DNA from: Trichosphaerium sp. ATCC 40318
Taxonomy: Eukaryota > Discosea > Flabellinia > Trichosidae
DNA length: 64,000 nt
NCBI GenBank assembly: GCA_038496445.1
Contig: JALMLS010000242.1
Coordinates: forward strand, 35,090-99,089
Direction of reading: 5' to 3'
Each line of letters starts with the position of its first letter. Position 1 is the first letter of the stretch. Positions 12,070 to 23,874 of the stretch are shown in pieces. The notes beneath the pieces were generated by a model that was not told the origin of the DNA, searched no databases, and saw nothing but the letters and a program-made list of their open reading frames with translations. The translations under genes and the position numbers were made by a program.

Positions 12070-13322
12070 ATTGTAGCTCCCCACCTTTCACTTCAATAAA
12101 CTCTTAATTACTTCACGCTGTCTAACAATAGTTTTTTGGTACTTGGTAACTAACCATTTCCTTTTGCCCTTTTTAAGCAAGAAGTTTTATAATGTTGATC
12201 TCTGACGCCAAAGCATCATTCAGGTGACCCTAAATGACTTACATCAGGTGATATATAAAAACAGACAAAGGCTTTAAAAAGGAATGACATCGCATTGTAA
12301 AGCACTAAAAATGTTGCCTGCTGTTGTTCTTTGTTTTGACAAAAAGTTTGTTTGGTTTCTTTTTTAGTAATATGTACATAACTGATACAAGCGACTATGT
12401 CTTCCCGTATTGCTGGTTATATGTTGAAGTTCTAGTATGGTTGCGTTTGTGGTTGCTTTGTAGTATTCAGAGCTTGAGGAAACTTGTGTTATTCTTTACT
12501 TTTGTTTGCACAAGGAACCAGTTAGCGTCTTCAAAGTTATGTTGGCCCTTTACCTACATCTTCTACAATTGAGTTAGCCCTAGTTATCACAAAACGGCTG
12601 TTTTTACAACGACGTTCAAGGACGCTATAAAGCGTAAAAACGTGATTTGAGAAAAATACATTGGAAAATAATCATTGATGCTGTCTCTTTGTGAACAGTT
12701 CTCATACAACAATGACTAAATATGGCATGCTTTATTAGCAAACCAACAACGCCTTTTAAAAAACACTTTGAAAAAGTCTGTACACTTCAAGCCTAAAAAC
12801 AACGCACATCATCAACAGTTTTTTTGACTATAAATAATTTCTTAAGAGCATACACATAGTGGGTAGGGTAATGGAAATGACTGGACGATCTTTGTGACAG
12901 CGGACCGTATGGACCGTTTACGAACTGTTTTTTCGTTTCAGTCTGAGACCGTTATATTCTGATAACAGCTCTAAACCAGATGTCCAGTCAATAGCCATTT
13001 TTTAAGTATGAACCAGTTCAGACCGTATTGTTCCAGTATTTCTTTGAATCGAACTTCTACTTTCGCTAAAAATTCAAAGGAAAAGTCAACCTTAATAAAC
13101 ACTCTCGTTTCACCTTGTTCGTTGAACTATTTACAGTGTAACTAACTCTCGTACAACATTCTTCTTGGATTATTCTACAAAAAAAGAGACGATTATTGGC
13201 TATTGTACCGGTATTGTTATTTAATAGCACTTTCTTTGCGTTTGCATGGTTTAAGCTTAACTTTTCAGTTTTAGTTCGAAAATATCTCGAACTCGGTTTA
13301 ATCTACCGTTCTGCGTTTAAAT
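12070..13322. other. Long intergenic region; short inverted repeat; TATA-like element
   Basis: No convincing gene. A TATA-like ATATATAAAAA near 12250 lies about 60 nt before an ATG at 12311, with a weak 18-codon frame, so a tiny gene is possible but unsupported. TGACTGGAC (12878-12886) and its inverse GTCCAGTCA (12982-12990) bracket 113 bp and may mark a degenerate small element. Confidence 0.35.
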
Positions 13323-15170
13323 ATGGCCAACATTGATAGTACAGACAACGGTAAGTGAAGCTCCTCAATTTTCAGCTCCATAAAAAAAAAAATTTGTCAC
13401 GTGCCATTACGATTTTCACGAGAAACGTTTCCGCTTTTCGGCGTGGGTTGCCCATTGCGAGAAAAATTCGCTGTAGCGTTTTTTGCACACAATTTTGGCG
13501 CTGTCACTAAACAAACAAAAGTGTTTGGTTTAGTATGTCCGTGCATAGGCAAGGCAACCCACAAATTATTAAATCTTTTTGTGTAAAGACTTTTGAAAAG
13601 TCCAAAGAAGTTTTCTCACTGAAAAAAACCAATTAAAAACATTGTTTGGCATCACTTCGCGTAGAGGATGCTACATAGGCATTTTTTCAACTTTTTGCAC
13701 AAAGTGAGGGAATCGCAAGAAACTCAAAAGTACTTTTTCGTAACCCATACTTTTTCGTGATATATTCAAAGCCTAAAAGATTTTTCTTTACTTAGTTGTG
13801 CTTATTTTACTCACAAAGGTTTGGACATAAAAGAAGAGTATGAAGTAGGAGGTCATCTCAGATATAGGGGAGAGGTAAAGAATGGCAAGCATGACGGTTT
13901 TGGTGAGCTGTATCATATAAAAGATATTGGCGAAATCAAACAAGGCGATACTCTCGAATACAAAGGTCAGTTTAAGGACAATAAGTTTCATGGTGATGGC
14001 GAGCTGTATCTCTCAGATGGTACTCTCGAATACAAAGGTCAGTTTAAGGACAATAAGTATCATGGTGATGGTGAGCTGTATCGCACAAATGGTACTCTCG
14101 CATACAAAGGTCAGTTTAAGGATGGTGAGGTTCATGGTGATGGTGAGTCTTATGTCTCAAATGGTACTCTCGCATACAAAGGTCAGTTTAAAGGCGGTTT
14201 ATATCATGGTGAGGGTGAGTTTTATTTACATGGTAGCCTCTATTACAAGGGTCAGTTTAAGGACCATTACCGTGATGGTTTTGGTGAGCTGTATCATATA
14301 AAAGATATTGGCAAAATCAAACAAGGTGATACTCTCAAATACAAAGGTCAGTTTGAGGCCAATAAGTTTCATGGTGATGGTAAGCTGTATCACACAAATG
14401 GTACTCTCGAATACAAAGGTCAGTTTAAGGACAATGAGTATCATGGTGATGGCGAGCTGTATCTCTCAGATGGTACTCTACAATACAAAGGCCAGTTTAA
14501 GGACAATGAGTATCATGGTGATGGTGAGCTGTATCTCTCAGATGGTACTCTACGATACAAAGGTCAATTTAAGAACAATCAGTATGAGGGTGTTGGAGTG
14601 TATTTTTATCAAAATGGTACCAAGTACATTGGGCAATTTGACAACAACAAGATTCAAGGTATTGGTGAGAAGTATTTGGCAGATGGTCGCAAATACATTG
14701 GTAAATTTGAGAATGCTAAGGCAGTAGGTAAAACACAGAAAAGTATTGCTGGAAAACCAGACCAGGCTGCCTTTTCTAACAACATGGATAAAACATTCTG
14801 TGAAGAATCCGTTTTTCCTAGCAATGATGTACAAGAAGATATAACACCAGTTACTGTGTGTTCTGATGGCACTACAGATGAGAGAGATCTCAAGAAATTG
14901 TTTCCGAATCCAGATAATACTATCCTTGATATCAATGATCCAACTGTACAAGGTATACCAGATGGAAAAAGAATGGTATTTGAATTTTATTCTAAAAGAC
15001 GCTACCAATACTGTAACAGTATTATTTTGAACCACCAAGATAGCTTTGAATCAGGTCTTTATGGTGATATTGTATTTATCTATGACCTTTGTAAAAAAGA
15101 TCCTGAGATATCACTTCATGAAGGTGCGGTGTCTTTTATACCACTACCTTTATACTTATTGATTATTTAA
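13323..15170 (+). CDS. MORN-repeat module (5' part of the MORN-Roco-PARP locus, copy 1)
   Basis: Exon 1 is 13323-13350 (MANIDSTDN), intron 13351-13818, and exon 2 begins at 13819. The product contains about 12 MORN repeats of about 23 residues (GTLEYKGQFKDNKFHGDGELY and variants) ending near KYIGKFENAKAVG. MORN arrays usually bind lipids or partner proteins and sit at membranes. A non-repeat tail follows (KTQKSIAGKPDQAAFSNNMD ... DIVFIYDLCKKDPEISLHEG). Read unspliced, the frame ends at 15170, 12 nt before the Roco ATG. A 51-nt GT-AG segment (15124-15174) would instead join both frames in phase. The DNA of the repeats is 69-nt periodic and highly similar, a sign of internal duplication. The paralogue is at 58667. 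Confidence 0.85.
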
Positions 15171-15174
15171 ATAG
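15124..15174 (+). other. Candidate 51-nt intron joining MORN and Roco frames
   Basis: The segment starts GTGCGG and ends TTAAATAG. Removing it turns ..SLHE into VTTMARGLSGVRVIP with no stop. The same segment, donor and acceptor are kept in copy 2 (about 59927-59977). If retained, the MORN frame ends in LPLYLLII and a second ATG follows 12 nt later. Confidence 0.5.
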
Positions 15175-15182
15175 TAACAACT

Positions 15183-18100
15183 ATGGCACGTGGTCTTTCT
15201 GGAGTACGTGTGATACCCATAAAAAAGGACAAAATATCAGACAAAATGATACAACAGTTTAAACACATTTATTGGAGTGACCTCAGTAGTTTAATGAGAC
15301 ATCACATTGCTGATGGAGTGAGTCATAACAACTACGATTTTGTTGAGCAATTAGAAGCCAAAATAATGGTTGTAGGCCATGAAGGATCAGGTATTTAAGC
15401 TTGGATGAGTGATACACTAAATATTTATTAGGCAAGACAACACTTGTGAGGACATTGGCAAAGGAAACAAATATAATAGCGGATTCAACTATTGGTTTTG
15501 ATACATCACATCTCTCGTATGTTTAACTACTTTAGCGCTTGGGTTTAATGTGCTTTAGGTTCCAGGGCGTATCATTCACAGTGTTAGACTTTGCTGGACA
15601 GACGGAATACAAAGGATTACATAAGTACTTTTTAGCAAAGCAACTTACAATTTACATCATCGTTGTAAGTTCATAGTACACCAATATCACACTTGTTTCC
15701 TTATCATTCATCTTAGATTGACTTGTCAACATCAATCAAAGAGCAGCAGAAACACCTTAAATATTGGTGTCGGGCTTTAAATGAGATACTACATGATCAA
15801 GACCCAGAGCTATACTCAGTGATTGTATTTGGATCCAAGTTAGATATCTTTTTAGGCGATATCAAGGCCAATAAACAATCACTGCTCCCTATCGGACTAT
15901 CACTAGTACAGTACTTGTGCTTAGACGGTACCACCTTTATAACTTTTTTACAATCGCTTATTCTTTGTTGTTTAGGAACAAGTGCTCTTGTCAAATTATT
16001 GGATCAGCAAGCCAAGTACTTGAAGGCCCAATATCCAAAAGTACCATTGATCTACATTGACATAAAAAAAGCACTTGAGAATACAATCACAAACAAGGAT
16101 ACCCTAAAGGGTAACATCATATCAGTGTACGTTGTGTTTTAGCTGTAGTGGGTCTTGCTTTTGCTGATCAAGTATTTAATTAGGAGGAAAGTAGTAGAAC
16201 TGATACCCAAGATATGTGCAATGTCTCCAATAGAGTTGATTGCCGCATTAATTACCTTCATTCCATTGGTAGCATCATGTTTGATGAGGTGTGCGCTTCT
16301 CAAATGAGTAATATGCTTGCTTAAACAACTGACTTGTCTGCGTTTAGTCATCGTACACGCCATGTTTGAACCCTCCTATTCTATCTCGTATCATGAGTGC
16401 TTTTTTAGCACCCAAAGAACATCTTGATAGATTGATCAAAAACAACACTCATAGTCATCACGCTGTATTCACTGACTCAGAAGCTAAATCTCGAATCTCA
16501 AAGCTATTTCCAAAATGCACTAAACGTGAAGTGAAGCAGGTGATGAAATTCTTGGTACAAATGTCGTTCTGCGTTCGCTTGACAGAAGAAGAAAAGGTAA
16601 CAGATAGTGTATGTACTCTATAACTCATTGTCAATGTATTTATTCAGGTTGTGTATGGCGCTAATGGATACCTTATTATATCGCTATTACCTAAAGCTGA
16701 TATGTTTTACTTTCCTCCATTGACCCAAAAGGAGCAAAGTATTACGTTAGTTCAGACAAAGAACAAGTACCCACATGAGTTACCAGAAGTATTCTCTTTA
16801 TCTAAATCACCAACAAAGTGGAAGATATTATCGTACACACCTACAACAGACTCTAAAGTTGAACATAAAGTGGTAGAAATAGTCACCATAAACAAGGAAA
16901 CCAATAAAATAGTACGGCGTATTTCATATTCCATAACAATTCAAAACTAACAATATCACGTGTTAGTCACTACCTCATCAATATGAGGTCATACCACATG
17001 TTTCAAAGTTCTTGGCATACACCTTTAACTCACAAGATCTACCTATAGACATATTTAATGACTTGCAGAGAAGACTGAGAAGTACGCCAACATGAACGGT
17101 TTATGATCAGATACTAAACGCTAAAAATAGAGTTCCAAAACAAAGAGTTTCGTTTGTTTTCAAACTTGATTGTACTCTCTGATTTCTATGGCAATATCAT
17201 CACATTGTATTATGTTGATCATAGCATCAAAATTGTCATTAGAGGCATAGTACCACAGCTATGGATGGTAATAACATGAACAGAAGTTTAAACATTGACA
17301 TTTTTAGGAATCTCTTGATACATACCTAAAACCTTTGGACATCACTCCAATTCCGCTATGTCCAGTCAGCATACAATTTGGAGAGTTTGTTGAGGTCACA
17401 AACAATTTGTATGAGTGCAAGAAGATAAGTGAGTGTATTAGGCATACATTTATACACGTGTAGTTGTCATATATTATACAACTAGATGGCATATTTCCAA
17501 GTTAACAAACTGATTATTTCTTAGAACATGTTGTCACTGAGACTCATTTAAAAGAAGGATTTCCTGTACTCAAACATGCGAGACATAATCTGTGGGGTAG
17601 CTTGCATGGAGAAAGATTTCTAAAAATGGGTGACTGGGAAACACCTCAACAGTATCCTGGGTTACGAATCACGTTTCTCACAAAAGATGAAAAAAACAAA
17701 GTACAACCCACATTTGAATACCATGACTTTCTTACTAAAAGCATTGATAAGGAACGTTATGATGAGTATTTGAGAGCTAGCAACATGTTTTATGAGTTCA
17801 TGGGGACTGACAGTGCTTCATTTTATGAGTTGGAGAAGATTGCGTTCTTGAACAATCCAAAACTTGAAGACAAATTTGAGGAGCAATACAATACTTTTGT
17901 CAAGAAAGTACTTCAATCCAAAAAATCAGGCAAGTCACACCCTTGGTCAGCTTTTTCTAATAGTATAGATGTGAATGATGATTCTACTGTGGATGAAGAT
18001 ACACATAAATTACAAGAACGGACTTTGAATCATTTGAAGAGCCATGTGATGCGTGTTTCAGGCAATGAGCAAATCAACCTCATACCTGGATTACACGGTA

Positions 18101-19301
18101 CATCAGAGGTATATCACATTTATTCTCATTAGTACCAAGAAATAGTTAACCTTAGATTTTAGGATTCTAGTTTTAAGATCGCTTGGAACAACTTTAGAGA
18201 ACCACATGAGAATACAAACAAGAAAGATGGAGGATACTTTGGTATGGCTTAGTAATAAGTTAGTTTAATTAACTAAAAACTTACAAAGGAGCTGGTATTT
18301 ACTTCACTCAATACCCTGATTGTGGTAAGTCATTTTATACAATCAAAGCTCTCTCACTCAACCAATTTTGTATTCTTGTATTAACAATTGAGGTAGGAAG
18401 GAAGTATGCTGAATGGAACGGAGAGAAGAAACCACGCATGTTGATATCATGGATAATGATGGGAAAACCTTATCCAGTAACAGAGAAACCCATACCAGGT
18501 CCCAACTCTCTTTATGGCAAAGAATGCAAGGTACAACTCTTTTTTTCTTTATGTGACTGCTTATAGTTTTGTTTTTAGAAAGGTTATGATTCTCACTATG
18601 TCCTCACTAAATCATCAACTGGGCATCCATGTGGCATTGATGATAAAATAGATCAAAACGAGATTGTTGTATTTTCAAAAAACCAAGTATGTAGACATCA
18701 CCACGTAGCCTTTCTGCCATATTACAATGTGTTCTTATTTAATGATCTAGATTCTTCCACGATACCTTGTGTACTACAAAGCAATAGACAGTACCAATAT
18801 AGACTCATATGAACTCAAGTACAGGGATGCTAAATGTCTTGTTTTGTGGGTTGACGCTAATCTATCAGTTGAAAACAAGAAGATTATGGAAATGCTTAAA
18901 AACAGGCCAAAGAAGACAGAGGTACACAAACCAAATACAGCCATTCATCTAAAGAAATACAAAGGTGTTGGTGATGAAGTCATCATCTGCGGTTTTGGCA
19001 TGGATCGATAAGTTCAAAGGGTTCTGTAACAACAGATTACATATCATCACAAATAGATATCGAAAAGGTGATGGAGATGAGCTAGCAGCAGAGAAGTTGA
19101 TAAAGAGCATAAGAAAAATTAAAATATGTGCCAAAACACCTATTCTTGTTTTTTGTGGTATGTCAACTACCCCTTTATTAATCACGTGATTTTTTGTTAA
19201 CACACTGTTTGTTAGGAGACACGTCAAAGGCAAAATACCTCAAGAAAAAATACAAAAAGGTTTCCATCACGAATAAAGTTCAAGATGTATTGGAGATGTA
19301 A
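15183..19301 (+). CDS. Roc-COR GTPase fused to PARP catalytic domain and receiver-like tail (copy 1)
   Basis: More than ten exons with consistent splice phases. Roc: P-loop GHEGSGKTTLVRTL (split by an intron), DFAGQTEYKGLHKYF (DxxGQ) and IVFGSKLD in the G4 position. COR: EESSRTDTQ.. then INYLHSIGSIMFDE, PPILSRIMSAFLAPKEH, NDLQRRLREFQNKEFRLFSN and GNIITLYYVDHSIKI. PARP: pre-helix YDEYLRASNMFYEFMGTDSA ... NNPKLEDKFEEQYNTF, then LHGTSE (His), GYFGAGIYFTQYPDCG (Tyr) and QNEIVVFSKNQILPRYLVYYK (Glu). The H-Y-E triad is therefore complete, as in polymerising PARPs. The tail (CLVLWVDANLSVENKKIMEM ... HIITNRYRKGDGDELAAE ... KTPILVFCGDTSKAK) resembles a degenerate receiver fold; that part is inference. 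Stop at 19301. It may be one transcript with the MORN exons. Probably a GTP-regulated ADP-ribosyltransferase. Confidence 0.8.
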
Positions 19302-20297
19302 GAATAGCTTACATCTTTCCTCAAAAGTTTACTATTACGCAAGCTATGTAGTTCAGACATTGCTTCTTGCTTCTACCAACAATGTTAATAAATTAAGAAC
19401 GCACTACTGTTGAAACGGTACTCAAAATGTAATAACATAGTTGTCAACGAACAAATGCCACTTTTATACAAGCTTGTCTTTTTGGTGCTTCAATGAGAGA
19501 CGACACGAGGAGCTAAACGTTAATCCCATTAAATAAGTACATCACCTTTTTATGGAATGACGTTATTGTAAAATGTGAAAATCCCTACTCCCAAACTTCC
19601 TGTGATGTATATAGTGCCTACGCCATAGCGTATTCAACCGCGCAGCGAAAATTTCTCTACTTCTCGATTGGAACACCGGAAAAGGACAAAGTCGCGAAAT
19701 GTTGTTCGGCGGATTGTTTGCATAGTATACCGCCTTGTTATCAAGAGTCGTGATGTTAATTAAACGAGTTTCGGCCTAAATCATGGTCGATTAGTTCAGA
19801 AAGACAAAAACCAAATCAAAACCATCTATTATGCGGCTACATGACAGAGTTTATCACATACAGTTGTTTATTGGTGCTACCTTCTAAACTTGCTTCCAAA
19901 AACAGCAAAACGCGAATAAATACACGATATCCACTACGCATACGCATTAAAACACTGTAACAGACGAATACTAGAATTATACTAATTAGGAAACCAGAAA
20001 TGCGCTTTTTTTATAAAAATAAAGTAATTAGATCTCGACGCGTAAAGAGTAGTATCTAGACACTTTATGTAGTGATCCAAAAACAACAGAAAACTAAAAA
20101 ATTTCATATTTAGCGAAAATAGGTCAATAATTAACGACAACTATCGTACACCGTCATAGCTCTAGTTTTAATGCAAACATAGGGGTTGTAGCGGATCCGA
20201 AGCGAAAACCGAAAACCTGAAATTGTTATTTTTAATTAGCTAAAAAAATCAAATAAAGTCAATAGAGGAGATTATTTTCTGCAACTATTTGACAAAC
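19302..20297. other. Intergenic, nothing recognised
   Basis: About 1 kb of stop-rich AT-rich DNA on both strands with no gene. It ends in the promoter region of the secreted mucin-like gene. Confidence 0.45.
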
Positions 20298-21637
20298 ATG
20301 CAACACGTACAAGCTGTCATATATTTCTGTTTTTTAGTCTTATTCGGACAACTCGCAGTCGGTCAGACTCTAGAATACGAGTTTAACTTTAATGGAAATC
20401 TATTAGATGACGTTGGTGACGGGTACCCCTTTTAGGTGTTCCCTCACATGATTATTTACTTTTTCTCAAATAGAAACTTAACAATAGGCATACCAGAGGT
20501 CTATAACATGACAGAGGGCTGTCTAGAGCTACCATTGAACACAAACCCTTCGTTGGTACTAAACAACCCGGACATTCTAAAAAACGCACCATACACTGTT
20601 ATACTTCAAGTCCAAGTACTACAAACAAGTTCTTTCGGGAGAATCCTTGGATGGGTACCTTCCAGTGACAGTGGCTTGCTCTTTCAAGGAAATACCATTG
20701 ATTATTTTGGATTTTCTGGTAGAACTGATTCCTACAATGTGCTTGATGATATCAGCTTGATCTTTTTCTCGTACGCCAAAGAAATTTGAAACTTAAAAGA
20801 AACGAACCTTTACTTCTTGTTTTTTCTTACTCTTTCATTCACAGGTATGACCCTACAACAAAAAATGCTACGTTTGGTCTTGTGGATAATTCAACAATAC
20901 GGTCATCAAACATTGTATCAACTGGGGCCCCAAATATTGTGGATACAGTACGAATAATGACAGATAATACTGGAAGCTTCGGAAATGAGCATTACAAGAC
21001 ATGTCTTTATAAAGTGATGTTCTATTCCGGAGCTTTTATTCCAACATCAATCGAGCCACCTACATTACCACCACCAACAACTACAGCACCAAGTACAGTG
21101 TCTCCAACAACTTTACCTCCAACAACGCTACCTCCAACAACTGTGCCTCCAACAACTGTATCTCCAACAACTATGCCTCCAACGACTGTGCCTCCAACAA
21201 CGCTACCTCCAACAACTGAGTCTCCAACAACTGTGCCTCCAACGACTGTACCTCCAACGACACTACCTCCAACAACTACAGCACCAAGTACAGTGTCTCC
21301 AACAACTTTACCTCCAACAACGCTACCTCCAACAACTGTGCCACCAACAACTGTATCACCTACAACACCTACAACGCTAGCTCCAACTGAAGCACCAACA
21401 ACTGTATCACCAACAACGCTAGCTCCAACTGCACCTCCAACGACTACAGCTCCAACGACTGAAGCACCAACAACTGCGTCTCCAACAACTGCATCTCCAA
21501 CAACGATGGCACCTACAACTGAAGCTCCAACAACTGATCAACCAATCACTCTGGGATTAGCATCTAGCACATTTTTTACGCTACCTTCGTTAGCTTTGTT
21601 TGTTGTTACAACAGTTGCATTACTTGCAACACAATAA
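20298..21637 (+). CDS. Secreted LamG-like, Thr/Pro-rich, GPI-anchored surface protein
   Basis: Three exons: 20298-20422, 20474-20770 and 20845-21637. The N-terminus is a signal peptide (MQHVQAVIYFCFLVLFGQLAVGQ). Next comes a concanavalin/LamG-like domain (LEYEFNFNGNLLDDVGDG, ENLTIGIPEVYN-like strand, APYTVILQVQVL, NATFGLVDN, HYKTCLYKVMFYSGAF). About 160 residues of mucin-like TTLPPTTVPPTTVSPTT repeats follow, likely O-glycosylated. The C-terminus is a hydrophobic tail (FFTLPSLALFVVTTVALLA) preceded by small residues, typical of a GPI-attachment signal. The LamG fold suggests carbohydrate or matrix binding at the cell surface. The repeat DNA has obvious internal duplications. Exon joins keep the frame with GT-AG borders. 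Confidence 0.8.
21060..21540 (+). repeat. Low-complexity PTT-coding repeat array
   Basis: Degenerate 15- to 30-nt units built on CCTCCAACAACT encode PPTT and SPTT motifs. A block of about 100 nt (starting ACTACAGCACCAAGTACAGT) occurs twice, near 21078 and 21276, which shows a recent internal duplication. Confidence 0.85.
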
Positions 21638-22199
21638 AACTCAAGAGATAATATGATTTTAAATTTCAGCATGTGTAGCTTCGGGAAGCGCCAATAAGTT
21701 AACAATAAGCAATACCCAGCTGGCACGTGGCTACATTAAAACTTGGCCATGTACCTAGGTTCTTTCACGTAAACTACACTCAATTTTCTCTTTTAGAAAT
21801 GTAGCTTTTCAGAAAACAAAGAACAAATTAAAGACGCACTTCGTTAGCAAGAAAGTGGTTTTATCAAAAAAAACAATATTTATAAAAAAATCTAAGAGTA
21901 ACATGTAATATTGCATGCTGTTACATATCCCGAAGATAGTATTTATCAGACATTTTCTCACAGCGCCCATCACACTTTTCAAGTTGACAATCAATGACTC
22001 GTTTTATCCTGGGTTTGAAAATAAGCACAACACGGCTTAACTTTTATCTACATTCTTTAGCAAGAAACTGTATTTTTAGAGTCCACGTGACTTGGGTTTT
22101 TTGAGTTTTCAAGCCAAGCTACTGGATTTCTTTGTTAAACTTTTCTGAAACGGGCGTGCGAAATATGTTTATGTAATATAGGCAAGAGCTATCGTACAA
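21638..22199. other. Intergenic between convergent genes
   Basis: 3' flanks of the mucin-like gene and of the minus-strand pseudokinase gene. No gene seen. Confidence 0.4.
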
Positions 22200-23834
22200 T
22201 TACAGTACACAGTTGCTAGCAACCAGTTTTAAAAGCGCTGCTTTAAAACCCTTATAATTCTGGGTAGCAGCTTTGAGATAGCACTCAATATACTTGCTGC
22301 CAGTCACAACATCCCACGTCTTTTTAAGTATGGCAAGATTATCGATACTATCCTGTACCACCCAGTTGTTGTATGCAGTATCAATTGAAGTCTTCATGCG
22401 ATGATAACTGCAAGTATACAATGACACAAAGAAAGGAATACAAATCGCCAAATTGATTGTAGACATCGGTATCAGCTGATATTCTAGATTCTTTACCGTA
22501 CATATATGCCTAAACTTCCATCCCTCACGTCTTTTCATTTTTGTACCATCGCCTGAAGCACTTCCCCAACAGGTCAAGACATAGCGTGGATTTGTGGTAC
22601 CACAGCTCTCCATAATGGCTTTCTCTGTTATATTTCTACAACAAGAAGTTTAGTTCTTGGAAAAAAAACTGTAAGCGGTACCTGTGAACAATACCCCGCT
22701 TGTGCACTTCTTCTAGAGTATCAATGAGTTCCAATGCTTTTGTTATGTTGAATGTAGTTTCATCAGGTTTTACTAGATACTCCATTGTAATACCAGTTGA
22801 TGCAATATGATACTAGTAAGAGAATGAGTTTTGTTTCAAAGCTCTTCAAACGTACAACTTTGGGAACTCCAGGGATATTCACCAAGCGACTCAATACTTC
22901 TATTTCATTAGTGCCCAAGGATGCAGTTAAGTACTGTTTAAATGCCACTGGTTGTGGACTGCTACGAGTGCTGATGTCCACCTTGTAAATGGTAGCATTG
23001 AAACCTACTCCAAGTACTTCTGTAGGTGTATATTGCTTACCCGCAATTGTACATAATATTGGAGTATACCCAAGGTTTTCTAATGTTAGGCTTAGCAGGT
23101 GTAACAACTGCATTAGTCCCTCATCCGCAGTGTGAGAGATATTCAGCGCTCTGTACATAGCTGTAAAAAGAGATGTTATGTATTCAACACCTTTAGAGCC
23201 TAAAGCGTCACCAGGCGTGTCTGCTGTTTCTACCGTTTTCTTAAAAACGTCCATTACGTTTGTTTCAGTATAGCTGTATGATGGTCTCGAGGAATCATCC
23301 TTCAAAAGTGTCATTTTGAACATTTTAATTTTTACCATATTCTGAAGAATACCGTATACGTATTTGCGATGAGGTTGTGCTTCCATAATTGAATGCATAT
23401 TTTGCCATACTCTACCTTCCTCATCTGGAGTGAAATTATCTTCTAAACAATTCAATATGTAAGTCAAACTGGCTCAAGTTTGCGTACTAGAACAAAAAAC
23501 AATATTCCATGTCAACACGTGATGGTGCCACGTGAGTTCTCCATGTTCAGTATTTTGAAGCTGTTTTGGTACTACGACTATACCGGGGCTTGAAACAAAG
23601 GTATCATCTGGCCGGAGAAAGGCACTGAGGGTTTCAGTAATGGGTATGCATGTATCTTTATTTTCAACGGAGTTTCGAGGGTTCTTGGAACGAAAGAATG
23701 TGAATACCTCTAAGCAACGTTAGATAGTGCACCTTTGATACCTGTACCTTTTAATTTGATTTTATCAAAGAAGTGTTGATTTCTCTTCTTGGCACCGGTG
23801 CAAACATACGCAGTATCTTCCAATCCTTGTATTT
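22200..23834 (-). pseudogene. Type B pseudokinase half, spliced in phase to the type A kinase upstream
   Basis: Exons on the minus strand: 23834-23748, 23709-23488, 23442-22856, 22812-22682, then about 22646-22200. Homologous throughout to the intact gene at 37825. Kinase-fold features: LGVGFNATIYKV (degenerate Gly loop) and PVAFKQYL (Lys kept). GIVHRNIT replaces HRD with HRN, and VLTCWGSAS stands where DFG should be, so catalysis is not expected. The first exon (EDTAYVCTGAKKRNQHFFDK) has no start of its own. Its phase fits the donor at 23874 that ends the type A gene (..LAEKLKM), giving a kinase-pseudokinase fusion. Between about 22500 and 22400 the frame shifts twice relative to the paralogue (GDLYSFLCVIVYLQL is in another frame), so this half may be damaged. 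Confidence 0.65.
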
Positions 23835-23874
23835 CTTAGCACGTGTATTTTCAGAAAATTACAAAAAAACGTAC

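Noticed and set aside
12311-12572. Small secreted gene after a TATA-like element
   Set aside because: The start frame ends after 18 codons and no donor joins it convincingly to the downstream open frame.
12878-12990. Second small inverted-repeat element
   Set aside because: Only a 9-bp perfect inverted repeat, no target duplication seen; could be chance.
13927-14727. Long alternative-frame ORFs over the MORN array (both strands)
   Set aside because: Shadows created by the 69-nt coding periodicity of the MORN repeats.
14550-15038. Minus-strand 162-codon ORF
   Set aside because: Antisense shadow of the MORN gene, no domain or splice context.
21060-21540. CRISPR-like or satellite repeat
   Set aside because: The repeats are in frame, encode PTT mucin units and have no unique spacers.
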